Notes: a model not told the origin generated them from the letters alone. A stretch of DNA of 64,000 bases from Neobacillus niacini (GCF_000759675.1 NZ_BAWM01000021.1:186001-250000); one strand, 5' to 3'; positions 52,110-61,718 are shown, numbered from the stretch's first letter. A program made the numbers and translations.

Positions 52110-53471
52110 CTATTTCTCCTTCTCCAACGTAACTTTCAATCCTTTTTGATAATATTGTATCATCACTTCTTCCGGAACCATGCTTCCACCAGTCCCCCAA
52201 ACAATATGAGTACTCTTACTCATTTTTTCCACTAAATTATGCTTCAATAAATAATCGATTCCCTCGTTATATAATTTAGTAGGTCCTATCATACCTGCTA
52301 GAGCAGAAGGTTCCAAATGAATTCCTTCTGTGTCGACTAATTCCTTTAACATCTTATACAACTGTTCATCGCTAACCGTATAATTCCCACTTAATAAAGG
52401 TTCTATAACTTTACCTACAAACCCAGATGGTTTTCCCACAGCGAGTCCATCAGCGTCTGTTACATTATCAATACCAACATCTTGTACAGAAACTTTATCA
52501 TGAAGTCCAGTCATTAAACCAAGTAACATACATGGAGAGTGAGTAGGTTCGGCAAAGAAACAGTGAACATGATCTTGATACAATAACTTCAAACCAAAAG
52601 CTATGCCTCCGGGACCACCACCTACCCCACATGGGAGATAAACAAACAAAGGATGATTTTCATCTATTGTTATCTCTAACTCTTCTAACTGTTTTTCCAA
52701 TCGAGACGCTGCAACTGCATATCCTAAAAATAGGTCATGAGAATTTTCATCATCCACAAAATAACAGGTAGGGTCTCCATCTGCTTGTATTCTACCTTCC
52801 TCTACTGCTTTACTATAATCCGCTTCATATTCAACAACCTTAACATTTTTGCTTCGAAGTAAATCTTTTTTCCATTGTTTTGCATCTGCCGACATATGAA
52901 CAGTCACATTAAATCCTAACTTTGCACTCATGATACCTATACTAAGCCCTAAATTTCCGGTGGAGCCTACTGCGATTGAATACTGTGAGAAGAAGTTTCG
53001 AAACCTATCACTATCTAGGATCGAATAGTCATCTTGAATCGTTAACAATTGATGTTGAAGAGCCAATTCTTCTGCGTGTTTGAGGACTTCATAAATTCCT
53101 CCTCTTGCTTTTATAGACCCTGATATGGGAAGGTGACTATCGCACTTTAACAATAATTTACCTAATATATATTGTTGCTCCTTCTGTTCTAAGGATTGCT
53201 TCATGGAAGGTATATCCACTAAAGGAGATTCTATGATACCATTCATCTTTTGTGTTTCTGGGAAAACCTTGGCTATATATGGAGCAAAACGATTCAATCT
53301 TTCCTCTGCATCACTTACATCCTCTTGAGTAAGAGGGAGTTTTTTAATTCCCGTTTGAAATTTTTCGATATTAGGATTGAGCCAAAATACTTCATCCAAC
53401 GAAATAAGCTTATTTAGTAAGGGATATTGGTCTTTCCATGTTTGTATATCTTTGTTTTCAAATTCCATCAT
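52110..53471 (-). CDS. dsdA: D-serine ammonia-lyase (D-serine dehydratase)
   Basis: A 453-aa PLP enzyme converting D-serine to pyruvate and ammonia. AGGAGGAG precedes the doubled ATG on the minus strand. The PLP lysine is in [72 protein letters not shown] and [12 protein letters not shown] are typical. The length equals the family norm of about 440-450. Divergent from a XRE-cupin regulator. D-serine and D-cysteine enzymes both occur in the window, hinting at D-amino acid use. Confidence 0.93.
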   Translation of the reverse strand: MMEFENKDIQTWKDQYPLLNKLISLDEVFWLNPNIEKFQTGIKKLPLTQEDVSDAEERLNRFAPYIAKVFPETQKMNGIIESPLVDIPSMKQSLEQKEQQYILGKLLLKCDSHLPISGSIKARGGIYEVLKHAEELALQHQLLTIQDDYSILDSDRFRNFFSQYSIAVGSTGNLGLSIGIMSAKLGFNVTVHMSADAKQWKKDLLRSKNVKVVEYEADYSKAVEEGRIQADGDPTCYFVDDENSHDLFLGYAVAASRLEKQLEELEITIDENHPLFVYLPCGVGGGPGGIAFGLKLLYQDHVHCFFAEPTHSPCMLLGLMTGLHDKVSVQDVGIDNVTDADGLAVGKPSGFVGKVIEPLLSGNYTVSDEQLYKMLKELVDTEGIHLEPSALAGMIGPTKLYNEGIDYLLKHNLVEKMSKSTHIVWGTGGSMVPEEVMIQYYQKGLKVTLEKEK

Positions 53472-53536
53472 TTCTATACTCCTCCTAATCGACTTGTAAC
53501 AAGTAATTAAATGAAATAAAATAAAATATAATAAGT

Positions 53537-53606
53537 GTTAAATAGAATTTAACATAAAACGAACAGATTGTTAAATGTTATTTAATTTGATTAAATAATA
53601 TTTAAT
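53537..53606. promoter_or_regulatory. Three palindromes in the dsdA/regulator divergent region
   Basis: GTTAAATAGAATTTAAC (53537-53553), TTAAATGTTATTTAA (53571-53585) and ATTAAATAATATTTAAT (53590-53606) share TTAAAT-N3-ATTTAA. They are candidate operators for the XRE-cupin regulator controlling itself and dsdA. Confidence 0.5.
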
Positions 53607-53631
53607 GATATAGTTGGAGGAGTACGTAAAG

Positions 53632-54177
53632 ATGGAAAATATAGATATTGGTAAGAAGGTTGAAAAATACAGAAAAGCTAAAGGTTTAAGCAGCAGAGAA
53701 TTAGCAAAGTTAGCTGAAATAACACCTTCAATGTTGAGCCAAATTGAACGTGGATTAGCAAATCCCTCCATTCAGACTCTAAAGGTTTTAGCTAAAACTC
53801 TTGACGTTCCTACCTTTAGTTTTTTCATTGAAGAAACAAACACAGCTGATTTAGTTGTTAGGTCTAATCAGCGGAAGAAAATGATCATTGAAAATTTATC
53901 TTATGAGCTAGTTTCACCTGATTTTACTGGAAATCTGGCGACAGCCATTATGGATATTCCACCGAAGTCTGCTTCTTCTGAAAAACTTTTGGAACATAAA
54001 GGAGAAGAAGTTGCTTTTATTTTAGAGGGAAAAATTAAGCTGCATTTGAATGAAGAAGAACACATATTAGAAGCTGGTGATAGTGTGAAAATACCAGCAT
54101 ATATGAAACATAAATGGGAAAACAATTTTAGTCAAAATGCTGTTGTGTTATTTTCAGTTACCCCACCTACGTTTTAA
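53632..54177 (+). CDS. XRE-family regulator with C-terminal cupin domain
   Basis: A 181-aa protein. GGAGGAG precedes the ATG at 53632; an in-frame upstream start at 53614 is less likely. HTH (about 7-62): KVEKYRKAKGLSSRELAKLA, TPSMLSQIERGLANPSIQTL. Cupin (about 105-175): HKGEEVAFILEGKIKLHLNE, EEHILEAGDSVKIPAYMKHK. Such regulators sense small metabolites, often amino acids. Divergence from dsdA suggests D-serine-responsive control. Confidence 0.88.
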   Translation: MENIDIGKKVEKYRKAKGLSSRELAKLAEITPSMLSQIERGLANPSIQTLKVLAKTLDVPTFSFFIEETNTADLVVRSNQRKKMIIENLSYELVSPDFTGNLATAIMDIPPKSASSEKLLEHKGEEVAFILEGKIKLHLNEEEHILEAGDSVKIPAYMKHKWENNFSQNAVVLFSVTPPTF

Positions 54178-54383
54178 TGTAGATAAATGTAAAGTGATCT
54201 TCCACAATCTGGCGCTTTAACAGTATACGGAGATACAAGGATGGGGAGAAATGGATTACAGGGGTGTAAAAAAGGATACAATGAAGAAGTAGCGTAACTA
54301 TTCGAAATCATCTATAATTTAAACAGACACCTATTGTGGATAATCGCTTAAAAATATTCGTATTAAGAGAGGCGGTAAATGAT

Positions 54384-54809
54384 ATGGAAACATCTAAAAA
54401 AATCACAGTAGAAACAACTATTCAAGCACCAGTAGAAAAGGTATGGGAATATTGGACAGAGCCAACTCATATTACAAAATGGAACTCAGCTTCAGATGAC
54501 TGGCACACTCCCATTGCTGAGAATGATTTAAGAGCTGGAGGGAAATTCCATTCAAGAATGGAAGCGAAAGATGGCAGTTTTGGTTTCGATTTTGGTGGAA
54601 TTTATGATGAAGTGAAATTACATGAGGTGATTGCGTATACACTGGGTGATGGAAGAAAAGTTAATATCACTTTTAAAGGTCAAGATAACGTAACCAAAGT
54701 AATCGAAACGTTTGATGCTGAAACTGAGAATTCAATTGAGTTACAGCAACAAGGATGGCAGGCGATTCTAGATAATTTCAAAAAGTATGCAGAGCAAACA
54801 ACATTTTAA
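54384..54809 (+). CDS. SRPBCC/AHSA1-domain protein
   Basis: A 141-aa protein with the START-like helix-grip fold of the AHSA1/YndB family: ITVETTIQAPVEKVWEYWTE, THITKWNSASDDWHTP, DLRAGGKFHSRM, and WQAILDNFKKY at the end. AGAGGCGG precedes the ATG at 54384. Function is unknown; members bind hydrophobic ligands. A hairpin terminator-like repeat follows. Confidence 0.82.
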   Translation: METSKKITVETTIQAPVEKVWEYWTEPTHITKWNSASDDWHTPIAENDLRAGGKFHSRMEAKDGSFGFDFGGIYDEVKLHEVIAYTLGDGRKVNITFKGQDNVTKVIETFDAETENSIELQQQGWQAILDNFKKYAEQTTF

Positions 54810-54833
54810 AAAAGCACTAAAATAAATTAATAA

Positions 54834-54896
54834 AGGTGTCTGTCGCCGATGTGTTTACGAATGAACACACCCGGCGTCAGGCACCTTATTTTTATT
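54834..54896 (+). terminator. Long hairpin of the GGTGTCTGTCGCC type
   Basis: AAGGTGTCTGTCGCC pairs with GGCGTCAGGCACCTT, enclosing a second pair GTGTT/AACAC, followed by ATTTTTATT. It resembles small dispersed hairpin repeats of Bacillus and can serve as terminator of the AHSA1 gene. Confidence 0.6.
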
Positions 54897-54991
54897 GCAA
54901 AATCCTCCAAGCCATCAAGCGTATTCTTGTATGGCAGGTTTTTCGATAACAGCTGAGATATCGTTAAAGGTGTTTTTAAAGCATTGGGATT

Positions 54992-55438
54992 TTAAATATA
55001 GATTGGTAAATAAATCTCTACTTCTTCCTCACCATTTTCCATTGGATGATAGGTTTCGATAATATGAGATTCAAGATCCCTTTTATACCCCTGGTCATCT
55101 GCCCACTTCAATAAAATGTTATGTAATTTACCAATATTATTTATTTTTCCCCTTGTAGTGACATAGTCCTGTGTCGTTTCAATATATTCCATCCCAACTG
55201 GAACTCTTTTTAGAGGTTCATTAACACTTACTCCTACATAATAGTAACCTTCCAGATGGTCGTCATCCCTTTTAGGTTCGAAAAGTGCTATTTCAGTACC
55301 CGAATGATTTTCAATTTCATCTAAACGATCTAGAAATTGTTGGGCAAGTTTTGGAATCTCAGTACCAAAATTAGCAAATGCTCCACTGCCATTTAGGCCC
55401 ACAATTCTGAATGTTTTCTTAACTGTTTTACAATCCAT
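54992..55438 (-). CDS. GyrI-like/AraC effector-binding domain protein
   Basis: A 148-aa single-domain protein; GGGAGG lies seven bases before the ATG at 55438. The segments FRIVGLNGSGAFANFG, YYYVGVSVNEPLKRVPVGME and LESHIIETYHPMENGEEEVE, ending LPIYI, fit the GyrI-like small-molecule-binding fold found alone or in MerR/AraC regulators. No DNA-binding domain is present. Function unknown. Confidence 0.7.
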   Translation of the reverse strand: MDCKTVKKTFRIVGLNGSGAFANFGTEIPKLAQQFLDRLDEIENHSGTEIALFEPKRDDDHLEGYYYVGVSVNEPLKRVPVGMEYIETTQDYVTTRGKINNIGKLHNILLKWADDQGYKRDLESHIIETYHPMENGEEEVEIYLPIYI

Positions 55439-55499
55439 CAACAATCCTCCCAATGATTAATAATCACTTGTATTCTAGTTCTCTTCCATTATAAAAATT

Positions 55500-55877
55500 C
55501 TATTGGCAAGCTCCTAAAGGATTATCATCTGGATCATAGAAAGTAAAAAATTTTGTAGTTCCTTCTCCACCAATTGGATTCACTTTTACATTCTTTTGGA
55601 GTAACAGTTTGTGGGTTTCTTCTATATCCGTAGGAATGAAATTATAATATTTCCCCACCCCAAAATTATTTTCTGGAAACTTCATTGGTTGATGATTTAA
55701 AGTTCTAACCAGACATACTACTGTCGGAGATTGTTCTCCAATCTTCAATACAGCTGCCTCTTCTTCAATGTAGATTACTTTAAATCCCAGTATTTCTTCA
55801 TACCATTTAGCTGACAGTTCAGGGTCTTTAACAGGTATAAAAACTCCTTCCATACCCTTTAAAAGTGGTTTGGTCAT
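55500..55877 (-). CDS. VOC (glyoxalase/bleomycin-resistance) family protein
   Basis: A 125-aa protein; GGAGAT precedes the ATG at 55877, preferred over an earlier start at 55928. Pattern of one vicinal-oxygen-chelate domain: GMEGVFIPVKDPELSAKWYE, EILGFKVIYIEEEA, FFTFYDPDDNPLGACQ. The typical metal ligand positions are partly present. The reaction cannot be told; members range from lyases to antibiotic-binding proteins. Confidence 0.8.
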   Translation of the reverse strand: MTKPLLKGMEGVFIPVKDPELSAKWYEEILGFKVIYIEEEAAVLKIGEQSPTVVCLVRTLNHQPMKFPENNFGVGKYYNFIPTDIEETHKLLLQKNVKVNPIGGEGTTKFFTFYDPDDNPLGACQ

Positions 55878-56031
55878 ATTTTCTATCTCCTTGTGGGATT
55901 TTATTATATTTACAATTCGATATGTCATTAGTTCAAGGATTCACGGTATGGAAGTGCAATCGAAAGGGCTTACTGTATAGATTGAATTCTTTCATTTGCC
56001 GTTAATATTCCATAAAAAAGAGTAAAAAGTA

Positions 56032-56505
56032 TTATGAATTATGATTTTTACTATTAAAGGAAAAGATTAATTCATCTTCAACAGCCTTTATTACCCTTCC
56101 GGTATCTTTAAAACCTACTGATAAATATAGTTGTTTTGCTTTTTCATTTTCGGGAACAAAGGTAATAAATATTTCGTCACAATTATATTGATTAACCATT
56201 TCTTTTATGACTAAGAGTAATGCTTGCTTACCGTAACCATTTCCTTGAAATTTGTAATCAATCATAATTCTACATATTTCATGGCCAGCCAGTTCGTCCG
56301 AATACCCATACATGGTAAAGCCTATTGGCGTATCTACATGATAAATCGCTTTAACTCTCCAATTCTCTTCTATACTGGCTTGCGCTAAGGATAAACAGTT
56401 TGATGCAATTGTTTTTTCGAATACTCTGTTTTGTTGGTCTTGTGCACTGCTAAGTCTTATAATGTCTAACCAGTTTTGTTTATTTACTTCTTTTAATGTA
56501 ATCAT
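56032..56505 (-). CDS. GNAT-family N-acetyltransferase
   Basis: A 157-aa acetyl-CoA-dependent acetyltransferase. AGAGGG precedes the ATG. The acetyl-CoA loop is visible in ICRIMIDYKFQGNGYGKQAL (Q/R-x-x-G-x-G/A), with VPENEKAKQLYLSVGFKDTG as the C-terminal strand-helix. It resembles spermidine/aminoglycoside-type acetyltransferases of Bacillus. Substrate unknown. Confidence 0.85.
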   Translation of the reverse strand: MITLKEVNKQNWLDIIRLSSAQDQQNRVFEKTIASNCLSLAQASIEENWRVKAIYHVDTPIGFTMYGYSDELAGHEICRIMIDYKFQGNGYGKQALLLVIKEMVNQYNCDEIFITFVPENEKAKQLYLSVGFKDTGRVIKAVEDELIFSFNSKNHNS

Positions 56506-56579
56506 TTCAATTCCCTCTAATCAAAATTTTAATACTCCTTTAATAAATTCTCCTTTTGGTGAAAATAACCTTTTTTGTG

Positions 56580-56608
56580 TTGACAATTCCAAGGCGGCTA
56601 TATAGAAT
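56580..56608 (+). promoter_or_regulatory. SigA promoter of the ArsR-ABC operon
   Basis: TTGACA (56580-56585), 17-base spacer, TAGAAT (56603-56608). Confidence 0.75.
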
Positions 56609-56634
56609 ATTGAATAATTTTGCAAAATTATAAA

Positions 56635-56660
56635 TTTGATTCGCTATTTAACGAATCAAA
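56635..56660. promoter_or_regulatory. Candidate operator of the ArsR-type regulator
   Basis: TTTGATTCG pairs with CGAATCAAA across 8 bases, located between the promoter at 56580 and the ATG at 56677. Position and symmetry fit a repressor binding site. Confidence 0.55.
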
Positions 56661-56676
56661 TAAAAGGAAGATTGGT

Positions 56677-57705
56677 ATGGAAAATGTAAATCAATGGTTA
56701 TCAAAACATGTACGCTTTATTTACTCGCCGTTTCGTGAGCTCATGACCAGTTTACATGTTTTGAATAATCCCTCCCATCACCTGACGAGGCTAGAATGGG
56801 TGGAAAAAATAAAATGTAACATGTCACCTTCTTTATGGGAGACGTGCTGTTTCTTTGGTGAGTTAAGTAATGAATGGTTAAACTTTCTTGATTTAGTTGA
56901 TGTTCTTCAGTATGAGGAAAAACATGTTGAAGAGGTCATTGAACGAATGAAACTACTAAGTGAAAAGGAGTTTCTCTCTTTATTACTAGGAAATCGGGCT
57001 AATTTGTCTTTAAGCGAATGGACTGCAAATGAAATGGAAGTTCGTTCAAAGCCAGGATACTATCGAGAAATGCTTTGTGACTTTCTTTATTGTTATCACC
57101 AAGAGTATTTCTCTAGAGAATTGTTCCGGGTTGAACCATGGTTAATCAAAGCGGTTCATGAAATAAAGAATGAATTTGAAGAGAATCCTATGAACGCCAT
57201 GAATTCGGTCCATCCCCGGTTCAAGCTAGATGCCAGGACGTTAAAGTTCTACAAAGCAGAAACATGGGTCTTTCAATATGAAGAGATTACTAGGTTAACG
57301 ATTTATCCATCTAGTTTTATAGCACCTCATCTGCTTGTTGGAATGGAAGTCCCAGAAATCATTGTTTATTTACAGGTACCTCTTCCAGACGAGAATATAG
57401 AAGATGCCGTTCCAGAGGATTTATTAACGATCCTTTCTGCTTTAAGTGATCGGTCACGCCTGCAGATCCTTAAATTGCTCTATCATTATTCCTATTGCAC
57501 ACAGCAATTAACAGAGTCAACAGGTTTGGCAAAAGCTACGATTTCTAAACACTTAAAGATTTTAGAGAAAGCAAATCTTATTAAGGGAGAACGGCATGGA
57601 TATTTTGTATTTTATAAAGCAAACGAAAAAACGTTGGACCAATTAAAGGTCGACCTTAACCAATTTTTTGATCAGCCTTTTATTGGCCATAAGGAGGAAA
57701 AATAA
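56677..57705 (+). CDS. ArsR-family regulator with long N-terminal domain
   Basis: A 342-aa protein. The ATG at 56677 has AAAAGGA upstream; the longer TTG frame from 56620 runs through the operator. Residues about 1-235 form an unassigned, Trp- and Tyr-rich domain (MENVNQWLSKHVRFIYSPFR). The C-terminal winged helix (about 250-325) is ArsR-like: LLTILSALSDRSRLQILKLL, TQQLTESTGLAKATISKHLK, NLIKGERHGYFVFY. It overlaps the next gene by one base, so it is the first cistron of the ABC operon and probably its autoregulated repressor. Confidence 0.8.
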   Translation: MENVNQWLSKHVRFIYSPFRELMTSLHVLNNPSHHLTRLEWVEKIKCNMSPSLWETCCFFGELSNEWLNFLDLVDVLQYEEKHVEEVIERMKLLSEKEFLSLLLGNRANLSLSEWTANEMEVRSKPGYYREMLCDFLYCYHQEYFSRELFRVEPWLIKAVHEIKNEFEENPMNAMNSVHPRFKLDARTLKFYKAETWVFQYEEITRLTIYPSSFIAPHLLVGMEVPEIIVYLQVPLPDENIEDAVPEDLLTILSALSDRSRLQILKLLYHYSYCTQQLTESTGLAKATISKHLKILEKANLIKGERHGYFVFYKANEKTLDQLKVDLNQFFDQPFIGHKEEK

Positions 57706-58514
57706 TGTGGTTAGCCTTTTCTGCTACGTTTCAGCGTAATTATCTCGTGATGAAACGGGCATTTCCTTGGTCATTCTTTTTAGGTCATATATTAAGCGGT
57801 TTTTACATCATCATCTTTGCCTATTTAACTTACTTTTACGTTTTCAAAAAAGATTTGTCAGTAAGCTTTTCTACCTATGCGGGCACGGATGATTATCTTT
57901 CCTATGTGATATTAGGAGGACTACTCTATTCCTTTTCAGTATCCCTCTTAATGATTGCAAGTAGAGCGATTATCACGGAACTAAGAGAAGGTACTCTCGA
58001 AGCCCTGCTTCTAACCCCTTCCTCCAGAAAAGGATATTTTCTTGGTTATGTGGCGCAAGGATTAACTCGTGTAGGTATTGAATTCGCAGTCATTACGGTT
58101 ACTGGTTATTTTTTTGGACTTCATTTACAAAATATTAATTGGCTTAGTGTCATTATCGTTCTGTTTGTTTTGATTGTTTCTACCTTTAGTCAGGCGCTCG
58201 TGCTCGGTTCATTTATGCTCTATTTCAGAGATACCTATATTACACAAAACACCCTGTTTGTCTTGATGGGGTTAGTTTGTAGTATTACGTTCCCAGCCCA
58301 TTTTCTTCCAGAGGCGGTAAGGTGGATTGGAACGATTATGCCTCTTACCTATGGGGTGGATGCATTAAGGTTGGTTTGGATCGAAGGAAAATCACTTTCC
58401 GATATCCTCCCTTACCTATGGAAAATGATCATTCTAGGAATCATCTATTTTCCAATTGGTACTTTTTTTATAAAGAGAATGGAAAAGTACGTATTAGAAA
58501 AGCATTTTGGATAA
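57705..58514 (+). CDS. ABC-2 type exporter permease
   Basis: A 269-aa membrane protein with six hydrophobic segments. AAGGAGG lies before the ATG, which overlaps the regulator's stop. The ELREGTLEALLLTPSSRKGY segment is the usual ABC-2 cytoplasmic loop, and FPAHFLPEAVRWIGTIMPLT is typical of the C-terminal part. Half of a heterodimeric permease with the gene at 59504. Substrate (drug, antibiotic or lipid) unknown. Confidence 0.88.
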   Translation: MWLAFSATFQRNYLVMKRAFPWSFFLGHILSGFYIIIFAYLTYFYVFKKDLSVSFSTYAGTDDYLSYVILGGLLYSFSVSLLMIASRAIITELREGTLEALLLTPSSRKGYFLGYVAQGLTRVGIEFAVITVTGYFFGLHLQNINWLSVIIVLFVLIVSTFSQALVLGSFMLYFRDTYITQNTLFVLMGLVCSITFPAHFLPEAVRWIGTIMPLTYGVDALRLVWIEGKSLSDILPYLWKMIILGIIYFPIGTFFIKRMEKYVLEKHFG

Positions 58515-58529
58515 GGAGTGTTGATTTTT

Positions 58530-59507
58530 ATGATAGAAGCTAAGAATCTCGGAAAAGTCTATACTGTGAAGAAAAAGATAAACTTTTTTCGCTCTGAAAA
58601 GGAGAAAGTCAATGCTGTAAAGGGACTTAATTTAACGATTGGTGAAGGAGAGATCGTTGGATTACTAGGCTTAAACGGTGCTGGTAAAACAACTACGATT
58701 AAAATGCTGAGCACTCTGTTAAATCCATCAGCAGGAAAAATCACTATTGATGGCCTCGATGCTGTTAAGGATGCAATAAAGGTCAAAAGTATGGTTAACA
58801 TGATTGCTGGTGGCGAAAGAATGTTGTACTGGCGTTTGACCGGAGCACAAAACCTCCGCTACTTTGGTAAGCTATACGGATTATCAGGAGGTGTGTTGGA
58901 GGATCAAATTCAAAATTTATTAGAGGAAGTAGGGTTGACAGAAGCTTCTAATACGCCAGTAGAATTGTATTCAAAAGGAATGAAGCAAAGGCTGCATATA
59001 GCCCGTGGACTCATTAATAACCCAAAGTATTTATTTTTAGATGAGCCAACACTTGGACTCGATGCTCCAGTTGCGAAACAACTTAGAGAAATGGTTAAAA
59101 GTTTAGCAAAAAATCAGGGGAAGGGAATCCTACTTACCAGTCATTATCTTAAAGAGGTAGAAGAACTTTGTGACCGAGTATATATCATCGAAAAAGGTTC
59201 TTTAATTTTGCATGATACTCCTGAAAATATTACTGCATCAGTCGTAAAGAATTATCATGTGAAAATAGAAAGCAGCGCTTTATCTACTTCCCAGCAAAAT
59301 AGAATCAAACAAAGTCTTACAGGCTGTTCCATTGAATTCTCTGAACAAGGGGATTCTTCGGAAATGCAAATTATTGCTCCTTTTGATCCGACAGCATTAA
59401 TCATTAGTGTTTGCATTAAAGAATCAGTGGCCATTCAAAAGCTTGAACTGAAACGTCCTCGTCTAGAGGATGCTATTCTAACATTAGCAAAGGAGAAATT
59501 GGCATGA
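58530..59507 (+). CDS. ABC exporter ATP-binding protein
   Basis: A 325-aa ATPase; AAGGAG lies 11 bases before the ATG at 58530, chosen over a GTG at 58518. Walker A GLNGAGKTTTIKMLS, signature YSKGMKQRLHIARGL, Walker B YLFLDEPTLGLDAP, and switch LLTSHYLKEVEEL are present. The C-terminal 90 residues form the accessory domain of DrrA/NatA-type exporters. The stop overlaps the next ATG by four bases. Confidence 0.92.
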   Translation: MIEAKNLGKVYTVKKKINFFRSEKEKVNAVKGLNLTIGEGEIVGLLGLNGAGKTTTIKMLSTLLNPSAGKITIDGLDAVKDAIKVKSMVNMIAGGERMLYWRLTGAQNLRYFGKLYGLSGGVLEDQIQNLLEEVGLTEASNTPVELYSKGMKQRLHIARGLINNPKYLFLDEPTLGLDAPVAKQLREMVKSLAKNQGKGILLTSHYLKEVEELCDRVYIIEKGSLILHDTPENITASVVKNYHVKIESSALSTSQQNRIKQSLTGCSIEFSEQGDSSEMQIIAPFDPTALIISVCIKESVAIQKLELKRPRLEDAILTLAKEKLA

Positions 59508-60316
59508 AGCTCCTTTCAATTCTAGTAGCAGAGACTATAAAAAGTCACCAACATAACTTTCATAATAAACTCATTTACTTTTCACTGCTAATCTGGCCAG
59601 CGCTTTTATTTGTAACATCCTATTATTCTTTTAAACCATTTAACTTATCAGATTCAAGTCCACTTTCTGCTTACATGGACGTTGACCAAATTACGATGTT
59701 TCTATTAACGGGCTATTTAGGATATATCTTTTTTTGGAGCCTTGTTCAATCGGCTTGGGGAATGTCATATGAACGACAAGCCGGAACACTTGAACTGATT
59801 TTTTTGACTCCTGTTTCACGTATAGTAGTTATGTTTTCACGAGCTGCAGGTAATCTTCTGGAAGCTGTATGGCTTTTTACTGGGTTCACTCTATTCGTTC
59901 TGGTGGTTACAGGTAATGCTGGAGATATTCATTGGTGGAATGTACCTTTAGGATTAGGATTACTGAGCGTATCGGCTATTGTCTGGGGTGGGTTTCTTAA
60001 CATTGTATTTCTATTCTCACGTGATGCGGGGATTCTGTTTACCATCTTTGAAGAACCGATGCAATTTTTCTCAGGTGTAAGGATACCCGTTCTTGCCTTT
60101 CCATTATGGGGGAAAATGATTGCTCTGATCTTCCCATTAACCTATGTCCTTGAAATTTTTCGTGATTTAGTGCTTAACGGCAAAGGATTGGTTGAGTTGG
60201 CAGAACAATTTATTGTCCTTTTTGGAGTCCTAGCCTTTTTGGCGATAGTTTCTGCTTTCCTATTAAAAAAAGCAGAAACCCATGCAAAGGAAACAGGCAA
60301 TATGGTGCTTTTTTAA
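59504..60316 (+). CDS. ABC-2 type exporter permease, second subunit
   Basis: A 270-aa protein with about six membrane segments; MSYERQAGTLELIFLTPVSR is the ABC-2 loop and FPLTYVLEIFRDLVLNGKGL the C-terminal signature. It starts within the end of the ATPase gene (ATGA overlap), so all four genes from 56677 form one operon. Confidence 0.88.
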   Translation: MKLLSILVAETIKSHQHNFHNKLIYFSLLIWPALLFVTSYYSFKPFNLSDSSPLSAYMDVDQITMFLLTGYLGYIFFWSLVQSAWGMSYERQAGTLELIFLTPVSRIVVMFSRAAGNLLEAVWLFTGFTLFVLVVTGNAGDIHWWNVPLGLGLLSVSAIVWGGFLNIVFLFSRDAGILFTIFEEPMQFFSGVRIPVLAFPLWGKMIALIFPLTYVLEIFRDLVLNGKGLVELAEQFIVLFGVLAFLAIVSAFLLKKAETHAKETGNMVLF

Positions 60317-60435
60317 CGGAGTTTTTGTAGTGAGAGGTATCATCCATGTGAATTTTGGTGATGGTGGAATCGCTTAGGCACGTAAATTTCAAATCGGCAC
60401 GTAAGTTAGGTTTTTCTTAATAAACCCATAAAGAG

Positions 60436-60543
60436 ATGGGTGGTACATTCGATCCTACGGCTACAAAAAGAAAAGCTGCCATTAATATGACAGTGTTCAT
60501 CCAACTTGCAGATAATTTTATAGGTTCCGTTGCTGCTTATTGA
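60436..60543 (+). CDS. Possible small protein or fragment, 35 aa
   Basis: The ATG follows AAAGAG closely. It reads MGGTFDPTATKRKAAINMTV and ends FIQLADNFIGSVAAY. The end overlaps the convergent TauE gene by seven bases. It looks like a remnant of a longer protein, not recognised. Confidence 0.25.
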   Translation: MGGTFDPTATKRKAAINMTVFIQLADNFIGSVAAY

Positions 60544-61412
60544 TCAACAGCTATAAAACGTTTCCGATTCTTTAATTGATATATAATAGCAACGGTCCAT
60601 AATCCGATAATTAGAACATAAGCTAGCGTCGCCAAAGAAACTGGTAATGCGACGGTTTTAATAATTGTCATTGAATTGGTAAGGATAATAAATCCCCCCA
60701 CTAGCACCCCTAACATATAGGAAGGAACGATTCTTACAAGCCAAGCTGCTATAGGTGCCGCAATCACTCCGCCAATCATAAACGCTATGACCCATTGCCA
60801 TTGATACTGTTCCACTCCTAGAAACAAGATGAATCCTAAAGTCGCTGATACAGCAATGGCAAATTCACTTGTATCTACTGTTCCAATCACTTTTTTAGGG
60901 GAAATCCCATTTCTTGCAATCAATACGGGAGCGGTGATGGGACCCCATCCTCCGCCTCCAACCGCATCAAAGAAGCCGCCCGCTATACCAAGTGGAGTTA
61001 AGAATTTACTTGAAAAGGTTGACCCTTGATTCTTAGATGGTAAATGGTTGAAAAATAGAAAACGGATTAGAATATACAACCCTAAAAATATTAAAAAAAC
61101 AGAGATAAACGGTTTGATTTTATCACCAGGCAGACTGCTAAGAAAAGCCGCCCCTATAAACGCACTAACCGCACCAGGGATGGTTAGTTTCCATAAAATT
61201 CTTTTATCTACATTTTTAAACCATAGGTGTGATGCTCCAGATGCGGCAGTTGTAGCAATTTCAGCCATATGAATCGAAGCAGAGGCCGCTGCAGGTGCTA
61301 TCCCAAACATTAATAGTAATGAGGAGGATGTTGCTCCAAATCCCATTCCCAAGGAACCATCGACTAGCTGTGCTAAAAAACCAATTGCTGAAAAAATAAT
61401 TAATTTTTTCAA
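60537..61412 (-). CDS. TauE/SafE-family sulfite/anion exporter, full length
   Basis: A 291-aa membrane protein with about eight hydrophobic segments. The start is TTG at 61412, seven bases after GGGAGGA; an upstream TTG at 61418 touches the SD. Two TauE halves are visible: QLVDGSLGMGFGATSSSLLL and GIAGGFFDAVGGGGWGPITA. This longer group is often linked to sulfonate or sulfite export. It is an intact paralogue of the split gene at 49038, but shows no sigma-54 promoter. Confidence 0.88.
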   Translation of the reverse strand: MKKLIIFSAIGFLAQLVDGSLGMGFGATSSSLLLMFGIAPAAASASIHMAEIATTAASGASHLWFKNVDKRILWKLTIPGAVSAFIGAAFLSSLPGDKIKPFISVFLIFLGLYILIRFLFFNHLPSKNQGSTFSSKFLTPLGIAGGFFDAVGGGGWGPITAPVLIARNGISPKKVIGTVDTSEFAIAVSATLGFILFLGVEQYQWQWVIAFMIGGVIAAPIAAWLVRIVPSYMLGVLVGGFIILTNSMTIIKTVALPVSLATLAYVLIIGLWTVAIIYQLKNRKRFIAVDQ

Positions 61413-61557
61413 ATTCAATCCTCCCTAAAACCAAGTAATCTTATATGGATTACATGGTATGCAGGAAACTTTGTAAATGTTTATTTTTTCAGAACATTGC
61501 GCTTTATTTTTAGTAAGATAAAAGTTCTGAAACCTTGCCTTACAAATGGATCTAATC

Positions 61558-61666
61558 CTCGACATAAAAATTTCTTGAAAACAACCCAAAGTTTGTTTTT
61601 TAAAAGGGTTTAGGGCAGTTTTAATCAAATGATTGATTGGAAATATTGTTAGCAGACTTTGTCGAA
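61558..61666 (+). repeat. 110-bp interspersed repeat, copy C
   Basis: CTCGACATAAAAATTTCTTG at the left, GTCGAA at the right (61661-61666); inside TTTTTTAAAAGGGTTT and TTTTAATCAAATGATTGATT. Same length and phase as copies A and B. Fills most of the gap 61413-61718. Confidence 0.65.
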
Positions 61667-61718
61667 ACTAGGGTGAATATGACTGCAATTTCGTCTATGT
61701 ACCGTTCAATTCTAAAAA

